Origin: Trichomonas vaginalis G3
Taxonomy: Eukaryota; Parabasalia; Trichomonadida; Trichomonadidae
DNA: 64,000 nt
Assembly (NCBI RefSeq): GCF_026262505.1
Contig: NC_067204.1
Span: forward strand, 2,265,797 to 2,329,796
Reading direction: 5' to 3'
The notes beneath the pieces are model-generated. The model saw only the letters and a list, made by a program, of their open reading frames with translations. It searched no databases and was not told the DNA's origin. A program made the position numbers and the translations under genes. Shown one piece after another: positions 20,140 to 30,728 of this stretch (the stretch's first letter is position 1; every line of letters begins with the position of its first letter).

Positions 20140-20559
20140 TTAGAACATTTCTGGGTCAATGTCAATGTTCTCTTCCTCTTTAGGAGCAAACACTGGCTTA
20201 GACTCTAAAATCTTTTTACCTAATTTACCTTGAACTTCAACTATCTTAGACTCATAATATTCATAGTCGTCTGTCTTCTTTGGTTCATAAGGTATAACAA
20301 GTTTGTATGCTTTGCCTTCTTTAAGGTTTGAGAACTTTCTGTCAAAATTTTCTTTGACTGCTAACAAACCTTCTATGTCTAAGTCTTCAAATTTTGCACC
20401 ATTTTTAGTCACAATAGCAAACTTAACTGGTTCGATGTTCCAAACTTTGCTGAATGAAGACTTTTCAAAATGGTAGAAGTAAACATTCAAATATGCGAAT
20501 GGGTCTAGTTCTTCTTTGACTTCTGTCATGTACTTGTTTACTGAGATGAATTTTGCCAT
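20140..20559 (-). CDS. Candidate single-strand DNA-binding protein, 139 aa
   Basis: A compact beta-rich protein (LNVYFYHFEKSSF, VKFAIVTKNGAKFEDL, KAYKLVIPYEPKK) ending in an acidic tail with terminal aromatic residue, EEENIDIDPEMF. Size, beta content and acidic tail resemble phage single-strand DNA-binding proteins such as T7 gp2.5, and it lies beside the helicase. The call is an inference; no diagnostic motif is visible. Whole in both copies (51524). Confidence 0.5.
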   Translation of the reverse strand: MAKFISVNKYMTEVKEELDPFAYLNVYFYHFEKSSFSKVWNIEPVKFAIVTKNGAKFEDLDIEGLLAVKENFDRKFSNLKEGKAYKLVIPYEPKKTDDYEYYESKIVEVQGKLGKKILESKPVFAPKEEENIDIDPEMF

Positions 20560-20608
20560 CTTTTCTATCGGATAAAAAAAATATTTTTTTAAAATTTACT
20601 CAGAAAAA

Positions 20609-20929
20609 TTATTTCTTTCTATATTTGCCATTCCGAACTTCGAAAAGATGTTTTATACCAGCATAGAATTTTTCTCTAGAGCTTGGTCTTATATCGTTTT
20701 CATAACAATATTTTCTATATTCTTCATATAAAGCCTTTTTTTCATACATTTCATAAGGACAGCCTAACCAGAACAGCGCATATCCATTTCCGTTATCTAG
20801 GTCTCTATATGTTTCTTCTGTTTGTAGAATTTCGCTTTCTCTATTTAGTTCTATGTCTATATATTGTGGCTTAAAAAGATGTGGGCAAGAAGGGTCTGGC
20901 GCTATGTAAAAAGTTAATTTTTCTGTCAT
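20609..20929 (-). CDS. Stand-alone D5 helicase C-terminal-like protein, 106 aa
   Basis: The last 40 residues (LYEEYRKYCYENDIRPSSRE and on) align by eye with the C-terminus of the adjacent helicase (LYDSYKQYCQEYGYMTASKR and on), a winged-helix-like region. The N-terminal half is unrelated. The gene is flanked on both sides by the same about 40-bp A/T motif (ATTTTTTTAAAATTTACTCA). It is present in this copy only. Confidence 0.65.
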   Translation of the reverse strand: MTEKLTFYIAPDPSCPHLFKPQYIDIELNRESEILQTEETYRDLDNGNGYALFWLGCPYEMYEKKALYEEYRKYCYENDIRPSSREKFYAGIKHLFEVRNGKYRKK

Positions 20930-20964
20930 CTTTTCTTCAGAATAAAAAAATATTTTTTTAAAAT

Positions 20965-22202
20965 TTACTCAGAAAAATTTTTCTTTGTATATACGCCGTT
21001 CTGAACATCTAAAAGATTTTTGACATTTGCCAAGAATGTTCGTTTAGACGCTGTCATATAACCATACTCTTGACAATATTGTTTATACGAGTCGTACAAT
21101 GACCTTTCATCTAAACACTCAAAGTCAGTTTCATCTATGAACAGTTCATATACACTCTTGTTTGCTTCTAACAATGTTTGTCTCTCTTCGGTATATGGAA
21201 TTTGTCTTGGATTGAACTTAGAAATATCTAATGTCATAAAATATGAGAACAAGTGGTTGTAAAAGTCAGATGTCAAAGTTTCTGACAAAGCGTCAAAATA
21301 TTCTGTATCTTGCATATGAGCTTCTGACGTTCTGACAACTACATATCTTCTGTCAGAACTTTCTAACTTCATCGGAACAGCATTGTTTGAAACCATAATG
21401 AAATTTGCAACATTTTCACAAACTCTTTGGTCTTTATATTTTCTTTCAACAACTCCAACTTTGTCTGTTATAAGACTCTTCAAAGCATCTGAGTTTAAAA
21501 CTTTTGTTGTATCTATACTTTGAAGTTCATTGCAAACTATAAGTTTCATATTCTCTATTGAGGAGTTAAACTTGCCACAGATGTTTTCTAAGTTTGTCAT
21601 ATTAGGGTTCGAATAGCCCTCTAACAGTTTGCATAAGATATCTGTAAAGAAAGTGTTCTTACCAGTTCCTTGTTTTCCAATTATAATGAGAGCAGTTTCA
21701 TTTTTAGCACTTGGATGTTGTAAGATGTTTGCAAACCAACATAAGATATACTCATAGACTCTTTCGTTTCCATTGCATATAATTTCTTTGACATGGTCTA
21801 ACCAAGCTTCTATAATATTTTCTTTCCATTCTACTTGTTCGTATTTATATCCAGTGAAGATAGAATAGAAGTTTGGAGAAGGTGTATAAAACTTTATACC
21901 ACGAACTGAAAAATCTTCAAGTTTTGACAATAAGATATCCCAAGCATCTAACATCTTCATGCCAACTTGTACGACTTTTATTTTCTTAAGTTTCTGTCTA
22001 CATTCTTGTTCTGAAACTATTGTCGCTCTTGGTTTGTTAAAGACAACATCCCATTCTTTTCATAACATAACATTCTGGGGCAGAGTCAACAAAATGACTA
22101 AACGTTTCAAATTCTCGACTGCTTTGTTATAGTCTCGAAATGGACACATATTTCTGAACGCTTTTGGAAGTCATAAAAATCTGAAACATCTATTCTGTAC
22201 AT
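20965..22202 (-). pseudogene. D5-like superfamily 3 helicase, broken
   Basis: Walker A IGKQGTGKNTF, Walker B LIVCNELQSID and motif C FIMVSNNAVPMKLESSDRR, with a D5-type C-terminal winged-helix region, mark a poxvirus D5/phage P4-type helicase used in replication. The part upstream of the ATPase core would be a primase-side region. Broken in both Mavericks. Confidence 0.85.
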
Positions 22203-22232
22203 TTTTATATAAAAATAAAAAAAATATTTTTT

Positions 22233-23027
22233 TTATTCTTGAGCTATTTGCATTTGTTGGCATTTGTTGTTCTTGAGCTATTTGTTGTTGAAGTTGTTCT
22301 TGTAATACAATACTTTCACCAGTTGCATCTTCCAATTCGAAACTTTCTGCCGTCATTGACAAATACATAGGACATAAAAGTTTTACAGGAACAAAGTTTG
22401 CGTCAACTAAGGTTAAGTTTATGTTTGCTAAAGTGTTTGAGTTTACTAAAGCTGAAAACTCTGCATTCGAATGAACAATAGGCAAACCAGCAGAGAATGT
22501 GTTGTTTATACGCATAAGTATCTTTTGGTCATAGTAGTTTCTGTCGACATTCGAATAACACTTTGAACCTAAGTTTGAAACAATATATAAAATAGGTGTA
22601 CTTAAAGTCAATGGAATAGACATTCCTTGTATGACACCTTTTCCTGTTATAGGAAACTGTTGGTAGTAAAAACCAGATAAAGTTTTGTATTATAGCTCAT
22701 ATTGTTTATAGTAAACTCAGTCGGACATCCAAACATAATGAAACCTGCTCTAGTTGCAGCACATGTTACACTCGTCCTTAAAGTATTAAATAAGTCAACA
22801 AAACCTGTTGGTGGTATATCTGAGTAAGTATCTTCAAAGGAGTATTTTTTACCATTCACAACAATAAAATCTTCTGGTGTCAAAAGAGCAAAACAAGCTT
22901 TAGTCGTCATTGTGTTTAAAGTTAGTTTACAATATCGTCCTTGAGGACTTTGTAAGTTTGTTGTTATAGAATTATATGACTCAGGGTTTTTAGTCGTAAT
23001 AGTATAAACCATTGTGTCTTCTGCCAT
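22233..23027 (-). pseudogene. Penton-like minor capsid protein, broken
   Basis: Beta-rich sequence with FIVVNGKKYSFEDTY and GFIMFGCPTEFTI, and a Gln-rich tail. By position next to the major capsid gene and by size it matches the single-jelly-roll minor capsid (penton) protein of Polintons; the fold is inferred. This copy is broken; the copy at 53244 looks whole. Confidence 0.65.
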
Positions 23028-23031
23028 TTAC

Positions 23032-23307
23032 TTAGCAAATAAATTTTAATGAAATGTTGTGGTCGTCAAATATTTTTATAACGTCTGGGAAACTATACTT
23101 TAAGTTCAACGTTTCACCTCCTTTCATAACGTATATCTTGTCAATGACATTATATGAAACACCACAGCAACTAACGTCGGGTTCTATTTCTTTGATGTTT
23201 ATATCGTCTGCCTCTGTCAAAAGTTTCAATAGTTCTTTCAAAACTTCATGAGGTGCAATGACATATGAGTTCACTTTTACAGGGTTGTGTTCGACCAAGT
23301 TTAACAT
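23032..23307 (-). CDS. Maverick hypothetical protein, 91 aa
   Basis: A small acidic alpha/beta protein (LKELLKLLTEADDINIKEIE, SCCGVSYNVIDKIYVM). No family recognised. It lies between the minor capsid gene and the 99-aa gene, tightly spaced on the same strand. In copy 2 the homologous region (54279) is broken and has an extra gene beside it. Confidence 0.6.
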   Translation of the reverse strand: MLNLVEHNPVKVNSYVIAPHEVLKELLKLLTEADDINIKEIEPDVSCCGVSYNVIDKIYVMKGGETLNLKYSFPDVIKIFDDHNISLKFIC

Positions 23308-23312
23308 TATAC

Positions 23313-23612
23313 CTAAAGCTTGACAAATCTTCTCCTGAGTTTGAAGTTGTCTTTCAGTTGCATGTAGTCATTTCGAATATCTGCAACAGAACTTAAGTCT
23401 CTGCTAACTTCAGGATATGTTGGTTGTTCTTTTACAGGAACTATTGTTATACCATCTTCGTCTTCGTATGGTTTCCCCACTTCAACATCTCTTTCTTTGA
23501 CATTGACAACAACACTTTGACTGTTTGTTTGAATTGGTGAATTTAACTTCACATCTGCCACCGCCATTAAACCTTTTGAAACACTTACGCTTCTATTTTT
23601 CGGAAATGACAT
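23313..23612 (-). CDS. Maverick hypothetical protein, 99 aa
   Basis: The start at 23612 follows the promoter motif TTTTATTCTAAGTAAA; the longer upstream frame overlaps the divergent gene and is rejected. It is a hydrophilic protein with a basic C-terminus (NFKLRRRFVKL). Position among capsid genes suggests a virion or assembly role, by inference only. The copy 2 region is broken. Confidence 0.6.
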   Translation of the reverse strand: MSFPKNRSVSVSKGLMAVADVKLNSPIQTNSQSVVVNVKERDVEVGKPYEDEDGITIVPVKEQPTYPEVSRDLSSVADIRNDYMQLKDNFKLRRRFVKL

Positions 23613-23630
23613 TTTACTTAGAATAAAAAG

Positions 23631-23998
23631 ATGGACGTATTTGAGTATCTCTTCGAATTGAAGCAGAACAAAGTTTATACTCACAAACAATACAAATACA
23701 TTGACAGAATAGTTCTTTATACAAACAATGGTAAATGTTATAGAATAGCAGTCTTTGCTGAACCAAAATATTTTCATAAAGCAAAGAAAGTTGGTATAAA
23801 CGAGATGGTGAAAGTTCTTGAAGCAGACAAAAATATAACAACAAAACTTACAGATATTTCTAAAGGTAAGTTTATAATACAATATTATGTCAAAACTGGC
23901 GTACTGTCAATATTTGACGGAGAGAAGTCAGTTCAAGAACAACTTACTGACCTGCTGCCAAAATCTGCTCGATGGAAGCTGTCGTTATGCCAATCTGA
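23631..23998 (+). pseudogene. Maverick small protein overlapping the capsid gene end
   Basis: MDVFEYLFELKQNKVYTHKQ starts behind TTTTACTTAGAATAAAAAG, divergent from the 99-aa gene. Its 3' end overlaps the 3' end of the major capsid gene on the other strand by about 65 bases, as in copy 2. Function unknown; taken as part of the disrupted set. Confidence 0.5.
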
Positions 23999-25548
23999 GG
24001 AGCCCCAGCAGGTTTCATCGAACGAATTTCAAAAGAGCATCTTCCGTGAAAAGTGCTATTGGTTTTGTAAACTTCTTTGCTTTCAATTCATCTGGACCGT
24101 CTCTGTCACCAGTATATTGTATTTGTACAGTACCAAAGTTGAAATACCACCATAAAGTCTTCTGAGTCAGCAAATGGAATGCCAAGCCAAAAGTTTGAAC
24201 GGTCTCCATTTGTATATTGAGTTTTTTGACTTCCTGTATGAGTCCATACTTTCACATATGGCATAATAGAACTTTGCATTTCAGGGTTTATGGTTGTTGT
24301 GAAGTTGTTTGTTAAAGTTCATAGCATCTAATGTCAAGTTTGTATGACCTCATATCCTCAACTGTAGAATATTCTTCTCTTGGATAATATTTGCCATCTA
24401 TGTTTATATGATATTTAATACCAGGGTTGTAGAAGCAAGAATAGTCATTTATAGTTCGTCTGAACAGTACAAACATAGTATCTGCATGTTTCATTGCAGT
24501 TGTTAAAGCAATATCTGTTCTTGCACCTGGGTCAGCACTTTGGTTTCCAACTTCACCTGCAAAGTCTTTGACAGATATTTGGTGTATAGGGAACATAAGT
24601 GGAACTGCAATATATTTGGCAGCTAAAGCATTTGAATATCTGGGTCCAACATATAGACTGCAAGTCTGCTTTCTATTCTCTTGCATTCAAACTTTTCGCA
24701 TGTAAACTTAACTGGGTCCCAAGCATCTCCAGCAGCATTGAAATAATAGTTTACTTCAGTGTTGAGGTTTGAGAAACCAAAGTCTAAGTCAACTTTGTTT
24801 TTGCAAAAGTCGGCGAATGACATTTTATTTGTTCCCACTACTTCTGTAAGAGTGAATGGGTCTTGTGTTGGTGCAATGACTAAGTTATTTTTGCTTGGAG
24901 TAAGTTCGATAGAAATTTTTCCTGCCCAGTTTGGCAAGTATCTTAAAAACCTGAAGATGAGGAAAGATGACAAAGGAACTCTAAGTTTCAGTTTTACTTT
25001 GGTTACTGCTGCTGCAGTTTGTCCAGAAAGGTTAACATAAACTCCTGGAACGTTAGGGTCAAGTCTTCTTATTTTCTCAATAGTTGCATACTGGTCTGTT
25101 TGTTCTCTAGCTTGTGGTTGTACTGAGTTTCTCAAAGCGAACCATTCATAGTTTGCCCATGTTACTGTTTGAACTAAGTCAGAGTTAGAATATATCTTAT
25201 ATCCCATAAAAACTTCTGGAGCATATTGGTATCCGACATAGAAAATTCCATTGCAACCTTTCTTGTCAGACAACCTGGCAGAAGGTTTTATTTCAATGTC
25301 TTGTTCCACGTATAAGAATGAGTTGTCAATAGAAATTATATGAAACCTGTCGCAAGCAATATCTACTGTTGTTGAAGAACCTTCTCCAAACTCACCTACG
25401 TTTCCATAAGAAACAGCAGTTGTATATTCGTAAGTTCCAGGAACTATTTCTGACCTTCTAATGGCATTGTCGCATTCGTTATACCATTCGAAACATTTCC
25501 ATTCATGGCATCCAAAACTGTTGGCGTTATATTCTGAGCGGCGTACAT
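23933..25548 (-). pseudogene. Major capsid protein (double-jelly-roll type), broken
   Basis: A long beta-rich protein with TVTWANYEWFALRNSVQ, FLRYLPNWAGKISIEL, IAVPLMFPIHQIS and MFVLFRRTINDYSCFY segments. Size (about 540 residues), position and sequence style fit the Polinton double-jelly-roll major capsid protein; the fold is inferred from context. Broken here and in copy 2. Confidence 0.7.
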
Positions 25549-25580
25549 TTCATATGGGTAAAAATATAGAATAGTTGGAT

Positions 25581-28500
25581 TTATTTGTCATAATAGAACC
25601 CACGTGGACCAAGCTTTACTTTCTTCCTGGCTGAGTTTTTAACTCTTCTTTTTCCTTCATTGCCACTACTTTCACTAGATGAAGTTACTTCTTCACTACT
25701 TTCTACAACTCTTCTCTTCTTCTTTGGTAACTTGCCCTCTGCTTCAAGTTGTTGCATCTTTGCCTCATGTTCACCTAGTATGTTGTAAATTTCCCATGTC
25801 CTTTTTGCCTTTGGGCTCTGGTCGCCCATCTCAGGTAACCTATATCCTAGAAAGAGTTTGTCATAGTTTGTATTTGAGTCTTCCTTTATTGTTTGCATGA
25901 CTCTTTCCTGAGTTTCAGGTTCAAGCTCTTCAAACAGTGCCTGTCCATATGGAATAAGCTCGTTTCCAAATATATGTTTTTGTAGCCATTCTGGTTTTCT
26001 TTCCATGTTACCAACAATATCTTTTGTGAATGGGAAAGCTTTTACCCAATGTTTCAGTCTTTCGTCATTTATTTCTGTAGTTGGTTTTATTTTGTCAAGG
26101 AACATGTTTTTCAATACTAACATTTCATTTGGTACTGTCCATTTGAGTTTTCTTAAATATTCATCCCTTCTCGGTTCATTGTCTGCAAAGTAAGTTTTTA
26201 TGACATTTTGTAAACTTTCGTTTGCAAGGTCATGTACAATAGGTTCTCTTCCTTCTCTCTCCCTAACTTTCTTTCTAAACTCTTCACCAAATATACCATC
26301 TCTATGGTTCTGTGTAGTTCTTTGAGATAAATGTTCTAGAACGTCAGGTGTTATATTTCCATCAGCCATGTTCATTTCATACTGGTCCAAAATATCTGCA
26401 TGTTTCATATCTTTCAATGGCATTAAAGCCGCGCTTAAAATACCAGCTATATCTCGTTCACCATTGACTTCCATTGCGTCTACAACTTCTTGGAATTGAG
26501 GTTGTAAGTTTATGAACCACCTATCTGGGTTAGCTTTATGACCCCATCTCATTGTAGTTCCATCGTCTGCAGAAACAAAAGTAGGTTTGTTTCCATCTTG
26601 GTTAGGTTCTGAATGAACTTTAAACAATGTTTCATTTCTATATGTTTTCTTGAAATTTAACCTTTTATCTTCACCGAGTTCATCCGAAGATTGAACGTTA
26701 AATGCTCGTAAGTAAAAAGGGTTGTTGTATTTGTGTACATTTTCTTTCAGTACTTTCATTCTATGCTGAATATTTTCATCTGGTGTTGGAGTCTTTTGTA
26801 TGTCGGCAAACATTTTTCGATATTCTTCTACTATGTCAGCCGAATCTTTCTTAGACTCTTGGAAAGATTCCATATTCACCTCATGCTCTTGTTGAGGGTC
26901 AAGATTTTTCGGCTGTTCCAAATCTTCATCTAGTTCTGTGAAGTTAGTTTCCAAAGGAGTGACTTGTTCGTTTCCTTCAGGCTCTTCTAGCTGTTGTTGC
27001 TGAACTATTTCTTCCATGTCTGGTTGTATCTGAACTTCTTCCTGTGGAGTTTCTTGTACCTCATCTGCTGGCATTTCATATATTCCGAGACCGTTTTCAA
27101 CAATTTCCCTATCTACGTCATCCGCATTCATAAGCTTTTGTTCTTTCGTTCCGTCTCTATTTTTTACGCGTTTCATGACGAAAGTTGAATTGTCATTTAG
27201 CTCTGACATCAAATATCTCGGAGTAAATTCGTTCATGTCATTTGGATGATATGCTATTAAATCATATCCCTTAGCGAGCTTGTATTTTCCAGGTTTGAGA
27301 TTATATCCGTTTTGGTGCTGAGCCATAAAGCTAAATAGGTTCGGGTCAGTATTTCCATCCTTGAACTTTCCAATAGCTTCTTTATATCTGTCACTAAAGT
27401 CAACAGTATCTGGGAAACCACACTCTTCTTTAAGCATTTTTAAGAATTCTTGGTTTCCTTGTTCTGTTTGTGCAGGGTTTTGAACTGTTGGTTGTGGAGG
27501 TGGTTGTTGTGCTGGTTGTGGAGGTGGTTGTTGTGTTGGTTTTGGTGCATGCCTGTGTCTGTGTCCATGTGACGATGTAAATGTTCTAGGTAGTCCTGGT
27601 GCAGGTGCTTCTCTTGGAGGGTTTGGTGGTATATAAGTTCCACCAGCTGGCACATATGTTCCATCTGCAGCATAATGTCCTACCTGACTTTTCGTTCTTA
27701 AGAAAGCATTTACTAGGTCTGTTTTGGTCTGTTGTAACTCTTTTTCTTGACTTTCCACAACAGTTGCTCTAACGGCGTCATAGGCACTTTGAACTGCCTG
27801 TCTCGTTGCTGCATCTGTTATTTTCGTCATATTTTGTGCTACTTCTTTTAACTCTTTGTCGAAACCTTCAGACTTCAGTTTCTTTCCAGATGAGAAGTCG
27901 TTCACTTGTTTCACCTTACTATGAAGAGCTTCGAAGGCGTTCTTAAAGTCAGCATTCGTTAAAGCTTCATTTGAACTGTCTTCATCCGCTTGTATTTTTG
28001 TCCTTATTGACCCTATGAGTTGGGCTGCTTTAGCGTTGGCTTGGGCATCTAACCAGTCATTGTTAGCTTTTATATATTCTGCGCTTTTCATTGCCTTTTG
28101 CATGGCTGCGTCGTTATTTTTACTTTCTTGTGCTAAGTTTTCATACTGTACGGTTTGGTTTTGCAACTGTAAAAGTTTTTCTGCCTTTACATTTGCTTCA
28201 ACTTCTTTTTTATACTCATCGCTATCCATATATGTCTTCAGGGCTTTTTGTTTTATCTCTTCATCTTTCAGTACTTTATATTGAGTAGTATGGTTTTTCA
28301 AATTTATGACATCTTGTTCCATTTTTGCTACTTCTGCTGCTTTTTCTGACACTTTTTTCGCATATTCCTCTGTACTTAGTTCTTTCAGTTGTTCTTCTTT
28401 CTTCTTTTTCTCTACGTTTAACTCATTGAGTTTCTTTGTGTGTCTGTCATATTCTAGTTTCTTTTCGTTTTCACTTATTTGTTTCTGTATGTCTATGTTT

Positions 28501-28805
28501 GACTTTTTGACATCTGTTATTTGATTTTTGAGTGAACTCAAATTCATTTGACTTTGAGGGTTATAAGCTGTTCCGTCTGCAGCTCCACCATAGCCTGCCA
28601 TTTTCGCTAAAAGTGCCGCTCTTAAACCTCCACTCTGTGCACCAAGAACTCGGTTTAAAAGCATAGGATTGCTTGACATTTGTTGCAACATAGTGGGGTC
28701 ATTCAGCATTTGTTGTTGCAACTGTTGTTGTGGTGTTAGTCTTACTATTGGATGTTTCAATGCTCCCTTCCTCTTACGTATATTCTTACGTAGCTTACGT
28801 GGCAT
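25581..28805 (-). CDS. Large structural-type protein with NLS, 1074 aa
   Basis: The start at 28805 (MPRKLRKNIRKRKG) gives a very basic N-terminus. Next come a Gln/Met-rich segment, long coiled coils (about 90-340), a Pro/Gln-rich hinge (about 390-440), an acidic middle and a conserved C-terminal domain. Near the end LPKKKRRV is a near-perfect SV40-type nuclear localisation signal followed by a Ser/Glu-rich tract and a basic tail. It is the largest protein of the element and probably a core, scaffold or packaging-associated protein; the family is not recognised. Looks whole here; the copy 2 homologue is broken. Confidence 0.75.
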   Translation of the reverse strand: MPRKLRKNIRKRKGALKHPIVRLTPQQQLQQQMLNDPTMLQQMSSNPMLLNRVLGAQSGGLRAALLAKMAGYGGAADGTAYNPQSQMNLSSLKNQITDVKKSNIDIQKQISENEKKLEYDRHTKKLNELNVEKKKKEEQLKELSTEEYAKKVSEKAAEVAKMEQDVINLKNHTTQYKVLKDEEIKQKALKTYMDSDEYKKEVEANVKAEKLLQLQNQTVQYENLAQESKNNDAAMQKAMKSAEYIKANNDWLDAQANAKAAQLIGSIRTKIQADEDSSNEALTNADFKNAFEALHSKVKQVNDFSSGKKLKSEGFDKELKEVAQNMTKITDAATRQAVQSAYDAVRATVVESQEKELQQTKTDLVNAFLRTKSQVGHYAADGTYVPAGGTYIPPNPPREAPAPGLPRTFTSSHGHRHRHAPKPTQQPPPQPAQQPPPQPTVQNPAQTEQGNQEFLKMLKEECGFPDTVDFSDRYKEAIGKFKDGNTDPNLFSFMAQHQNGYNLKPGKYKLAKGYDLIAYHPNDMNEFTPRYLMSELNDNSTFVMKRVKNRDGTKEQKLMNADDVDREIVENGLGIYEMPADEVQETPQEEVQIQPDMEEIVQQQQLEEPEGNEQVTPLETNFTELDEDLEQPKNLDPQQEHEVNMESFQESKKDSADIVEEYRKMFADIQKTPTPDENIQHRMKVLKENVHKYNNPFYLRAFNVQSSDELGEDKRLNFKKTYRNETLFKVHSEPNQDGNKPTFVSADDGTTMRWGHKANPDRWFINLQPQFQEVVDAMEVNGERDIAGILSAALMPLKDMKHADILDQYEMNMADGNITPDVLEHLSQRTTQNHRDGIFGEEFRKKVREREGREPIVHDLANESLQNVIKTYFADNEPRRDEYLRKLKWTVPNEMLVLKNMFLDKIKPTTEINDERLKHWVKAFPFTKDIVGNMERKPEWLQKHIFGNELIPYGQALFEELEPETQERVMQTIKEDSNTNYDKLFLGYRLPEMGDQSPKAKRTWEIYNILGEHEAKMQQLEAEGKLPKKKRRVVESSEEVTSSSESSGNEGKRRVKNSARKKVKLGPRGFYYDK

Positions 28806-29533
28806 TTTAAGTGAAGTTAAAAACATTTACGATGAAGAAGTTTCGACAAAACATTTACGAAGAAATCATGAAAATTCAAGAGGGTAGAAATGAGGTTAGA
28901 AAAGAGGTTAGATCTAACCTTCTACCCTAAACATTATTTTTTGGTCATTTACGCTCATTACGAAGAAGTCTTGACAAAACATTTACGAAGAAGTTTCGAC
29001 AAAACATTTACGAAGAAGTCTTGACAAAACATTTACGAAGAAGTCTTGACAAAACATTTACGAAGAAGTCTTGACAAAACATTTACGTTCATGTTTGACA
29101 AAACATTTACGAAGAAGTCTTGACAAAACATTTACGAAGAAGTCTTGACAAAACATATACGATGAAATCATGAGTTTTCTACGATGTTAGAAAACATGTT
29201 AGAAAAGGTGTTAGATCTAACATTCTAACATAAACATTATTTTTGGGTCATTTACACTCATTACGATGAAGAAGTCTTGACAAAACATTTACGAAGAAGT
29301 CTTGACAAAACATTTACGAAGAAGTCTTGACAAAACATTTACGAAGAAGTTTCGACAAAACATGAAAACATATATAATTTGTGAAAAGCTCCTGGAAGAC
29401 CCGTATATAAGAACTTCATTTATGTGGGCTAGAGGGCGCAACGCGCCTGGAAGCCCACCCCAAGAAAAAAAAAACTTCATTATATCAATCATCCTCAGGG
29501 CTAGAAGGCACGAAGTGCCTGGAAGCCCCACTA

Positions 29534-29535
<2 letters not shown>
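28806..29535. repeat. Right end of copy 1: minisatellite, box clusters and type B terminus
   Basis: Units of CATTTACGAAGAAGTCTTGA fill 28830-29370, with TTAGATCTAA-type clusters at about 28880-28930 and 29175-29235. From 29357 the type B terminus follows (ATGAAAACATATATAATTTG). It contains an inner terminal-repeat-like block with hairpin GGCGC-AAC-GCGCC (29435-29447) and then the outer terminal repeat with hairpin GGCAC-GAA-GTGCC (29507-29519) and a T31 run. Confidence 0.9.
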
Positions 29536-29566
<31 letters not shown>

Positions 29567-29570
<4 letters not shown>

Positions 29571-29788
29571 GATTATATAATTGTATTTTCTATCCAATTA
29601 TCCATATAATATCTTATCCAGAAAAAATAACTTGATCAATACCAAATGATTTTTTAACTAGTAAATAAAGTATTTTCTTTACACACACATTGTATATCAT
29701 AGTTTTTGTTTTTTTTTTTTTGGTTTCGCAAAACATCCAAAAACAAATATGCTATAAAAGTGACAATTTTAGCAAAACGAAACCCTTA
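29567..29788. mobile_element. Right half of the small host DNA transposon
   Basis: This runs from the outer edge of Maverick copy 1 to the right inverted end GCAAAACGAAACCCTTA at 29772-29788, followed by the direct repeat CATGTTT. It has no gene. It pairs with the half at 3786-4630. Confidence 0.7.
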
Positions 29789-30728
29789 CATGTTTTGATA
29801 TGATATCCTTAATTTTATTCTAAAGGTTATAAATCAAATGTAGTAAAAGGGGGTGCACTCCGGTCTATAGGTAATCATCGACCAAAATAGTACGCATTAG
29901 ACTTAGCATATGAAGCATAGCAATATCATATATGGCATTATTGAATTTCACTCGTTTTATGAATTCGATATCTGATTGCTAAGAAAATGTTGTAAAATTT
30001 CTCAGAATCAATCTCGAAAAGAATTGTATTGTTCGAATTATATAGATACTATTGTTTTTTGATTGGAATCTTCACTTTAAAGTAAATTTCAATATTTTCA
30101 TTCTTTATTCTAACTTTTTATCATATGCATTTGTGCTATATAATTGTTCAAATACAATTTGTTCATGTATTTTTAGAAATTCTCAATATTTTTAGAATAA
30201 AGATTTTATTTTATCTATTAATGCGTCATTTGAATGTATATTACTTAGCTAAAAATACGAAAGTTGTAATAAAATAAAAATTTACAGTATACGGAAAAAC
30301 CGTGTTGAAATCTAAAAAAATTCAAAATCTGACACATGTCTCTGTGGCCATATTAGACCCGTATTCTTCCTCTGCAGTAAGAGATTTAATGAAAGTATTC
30401 ATTAATAGATACACATCTGTTTAAAAATGATATCCGTTATTAAATCATATGTTCTGAAGACGGCAAAAACTTGTGTTTTCGACTTTGTAAGTCAGTAATA
30501 AGCGATATAAATGGGTCGGTTTTGTGAGTAAAGTCATTTGGGAAAAAATCGTTAATTGAAAAATATGTAATAATTTTTGAAAATGAAGTAAACCATACAT
30601 TGAAATGTATAGTATTAAGCTACTCTTTGGCGTTGTGAGTTTTGTTCAATTATGTAGCTGATGGTAGATTTGGAGACAAGCAAGTTTTGTGAAAATTCTT
30701 ATAGTTAAAAATAAAAATTGAGTGAAAA

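Larger units (their letters stand above)
4631..29566. mobile_element. Maverick/Polinton element, copy 1
   Basis: A 24.9-kb element bounded by inverted ends: an A-run then GGTAGTGGGGCTTCCAGG on the left, and the mirror image followed by a T-run on the right. It carries the Maverick gene set: protein-primed DNA polymerase, retroviral-like integrase, FtsK/A32-type packaging ATPase, major and minor capsid-like proteins, and D5-type helicase. It is a fossil: most parts look open, but roughly half a dozen genes are disrupted. It is young, since many stretches are nearly identical to copy 2. No convincing target duplication is visible beyond TAC on both sides. It sits inside a small host DNA transposon. 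Confidence 0.95.

Noticed and set aside
23613-23882. N-terminal extension of the 99-aa protein
   Set aside because: It runs over the divergent gene and its promoter; the motif TTTTATTCTAAGTAAA places the start at 23612.
4621-29576. Clear 5-6-bp target duplication of Maverick copy 1
   Set aside because: Only TAC is shared next to the A and T runs; too short to be convincing. Copy 2 shows none either.
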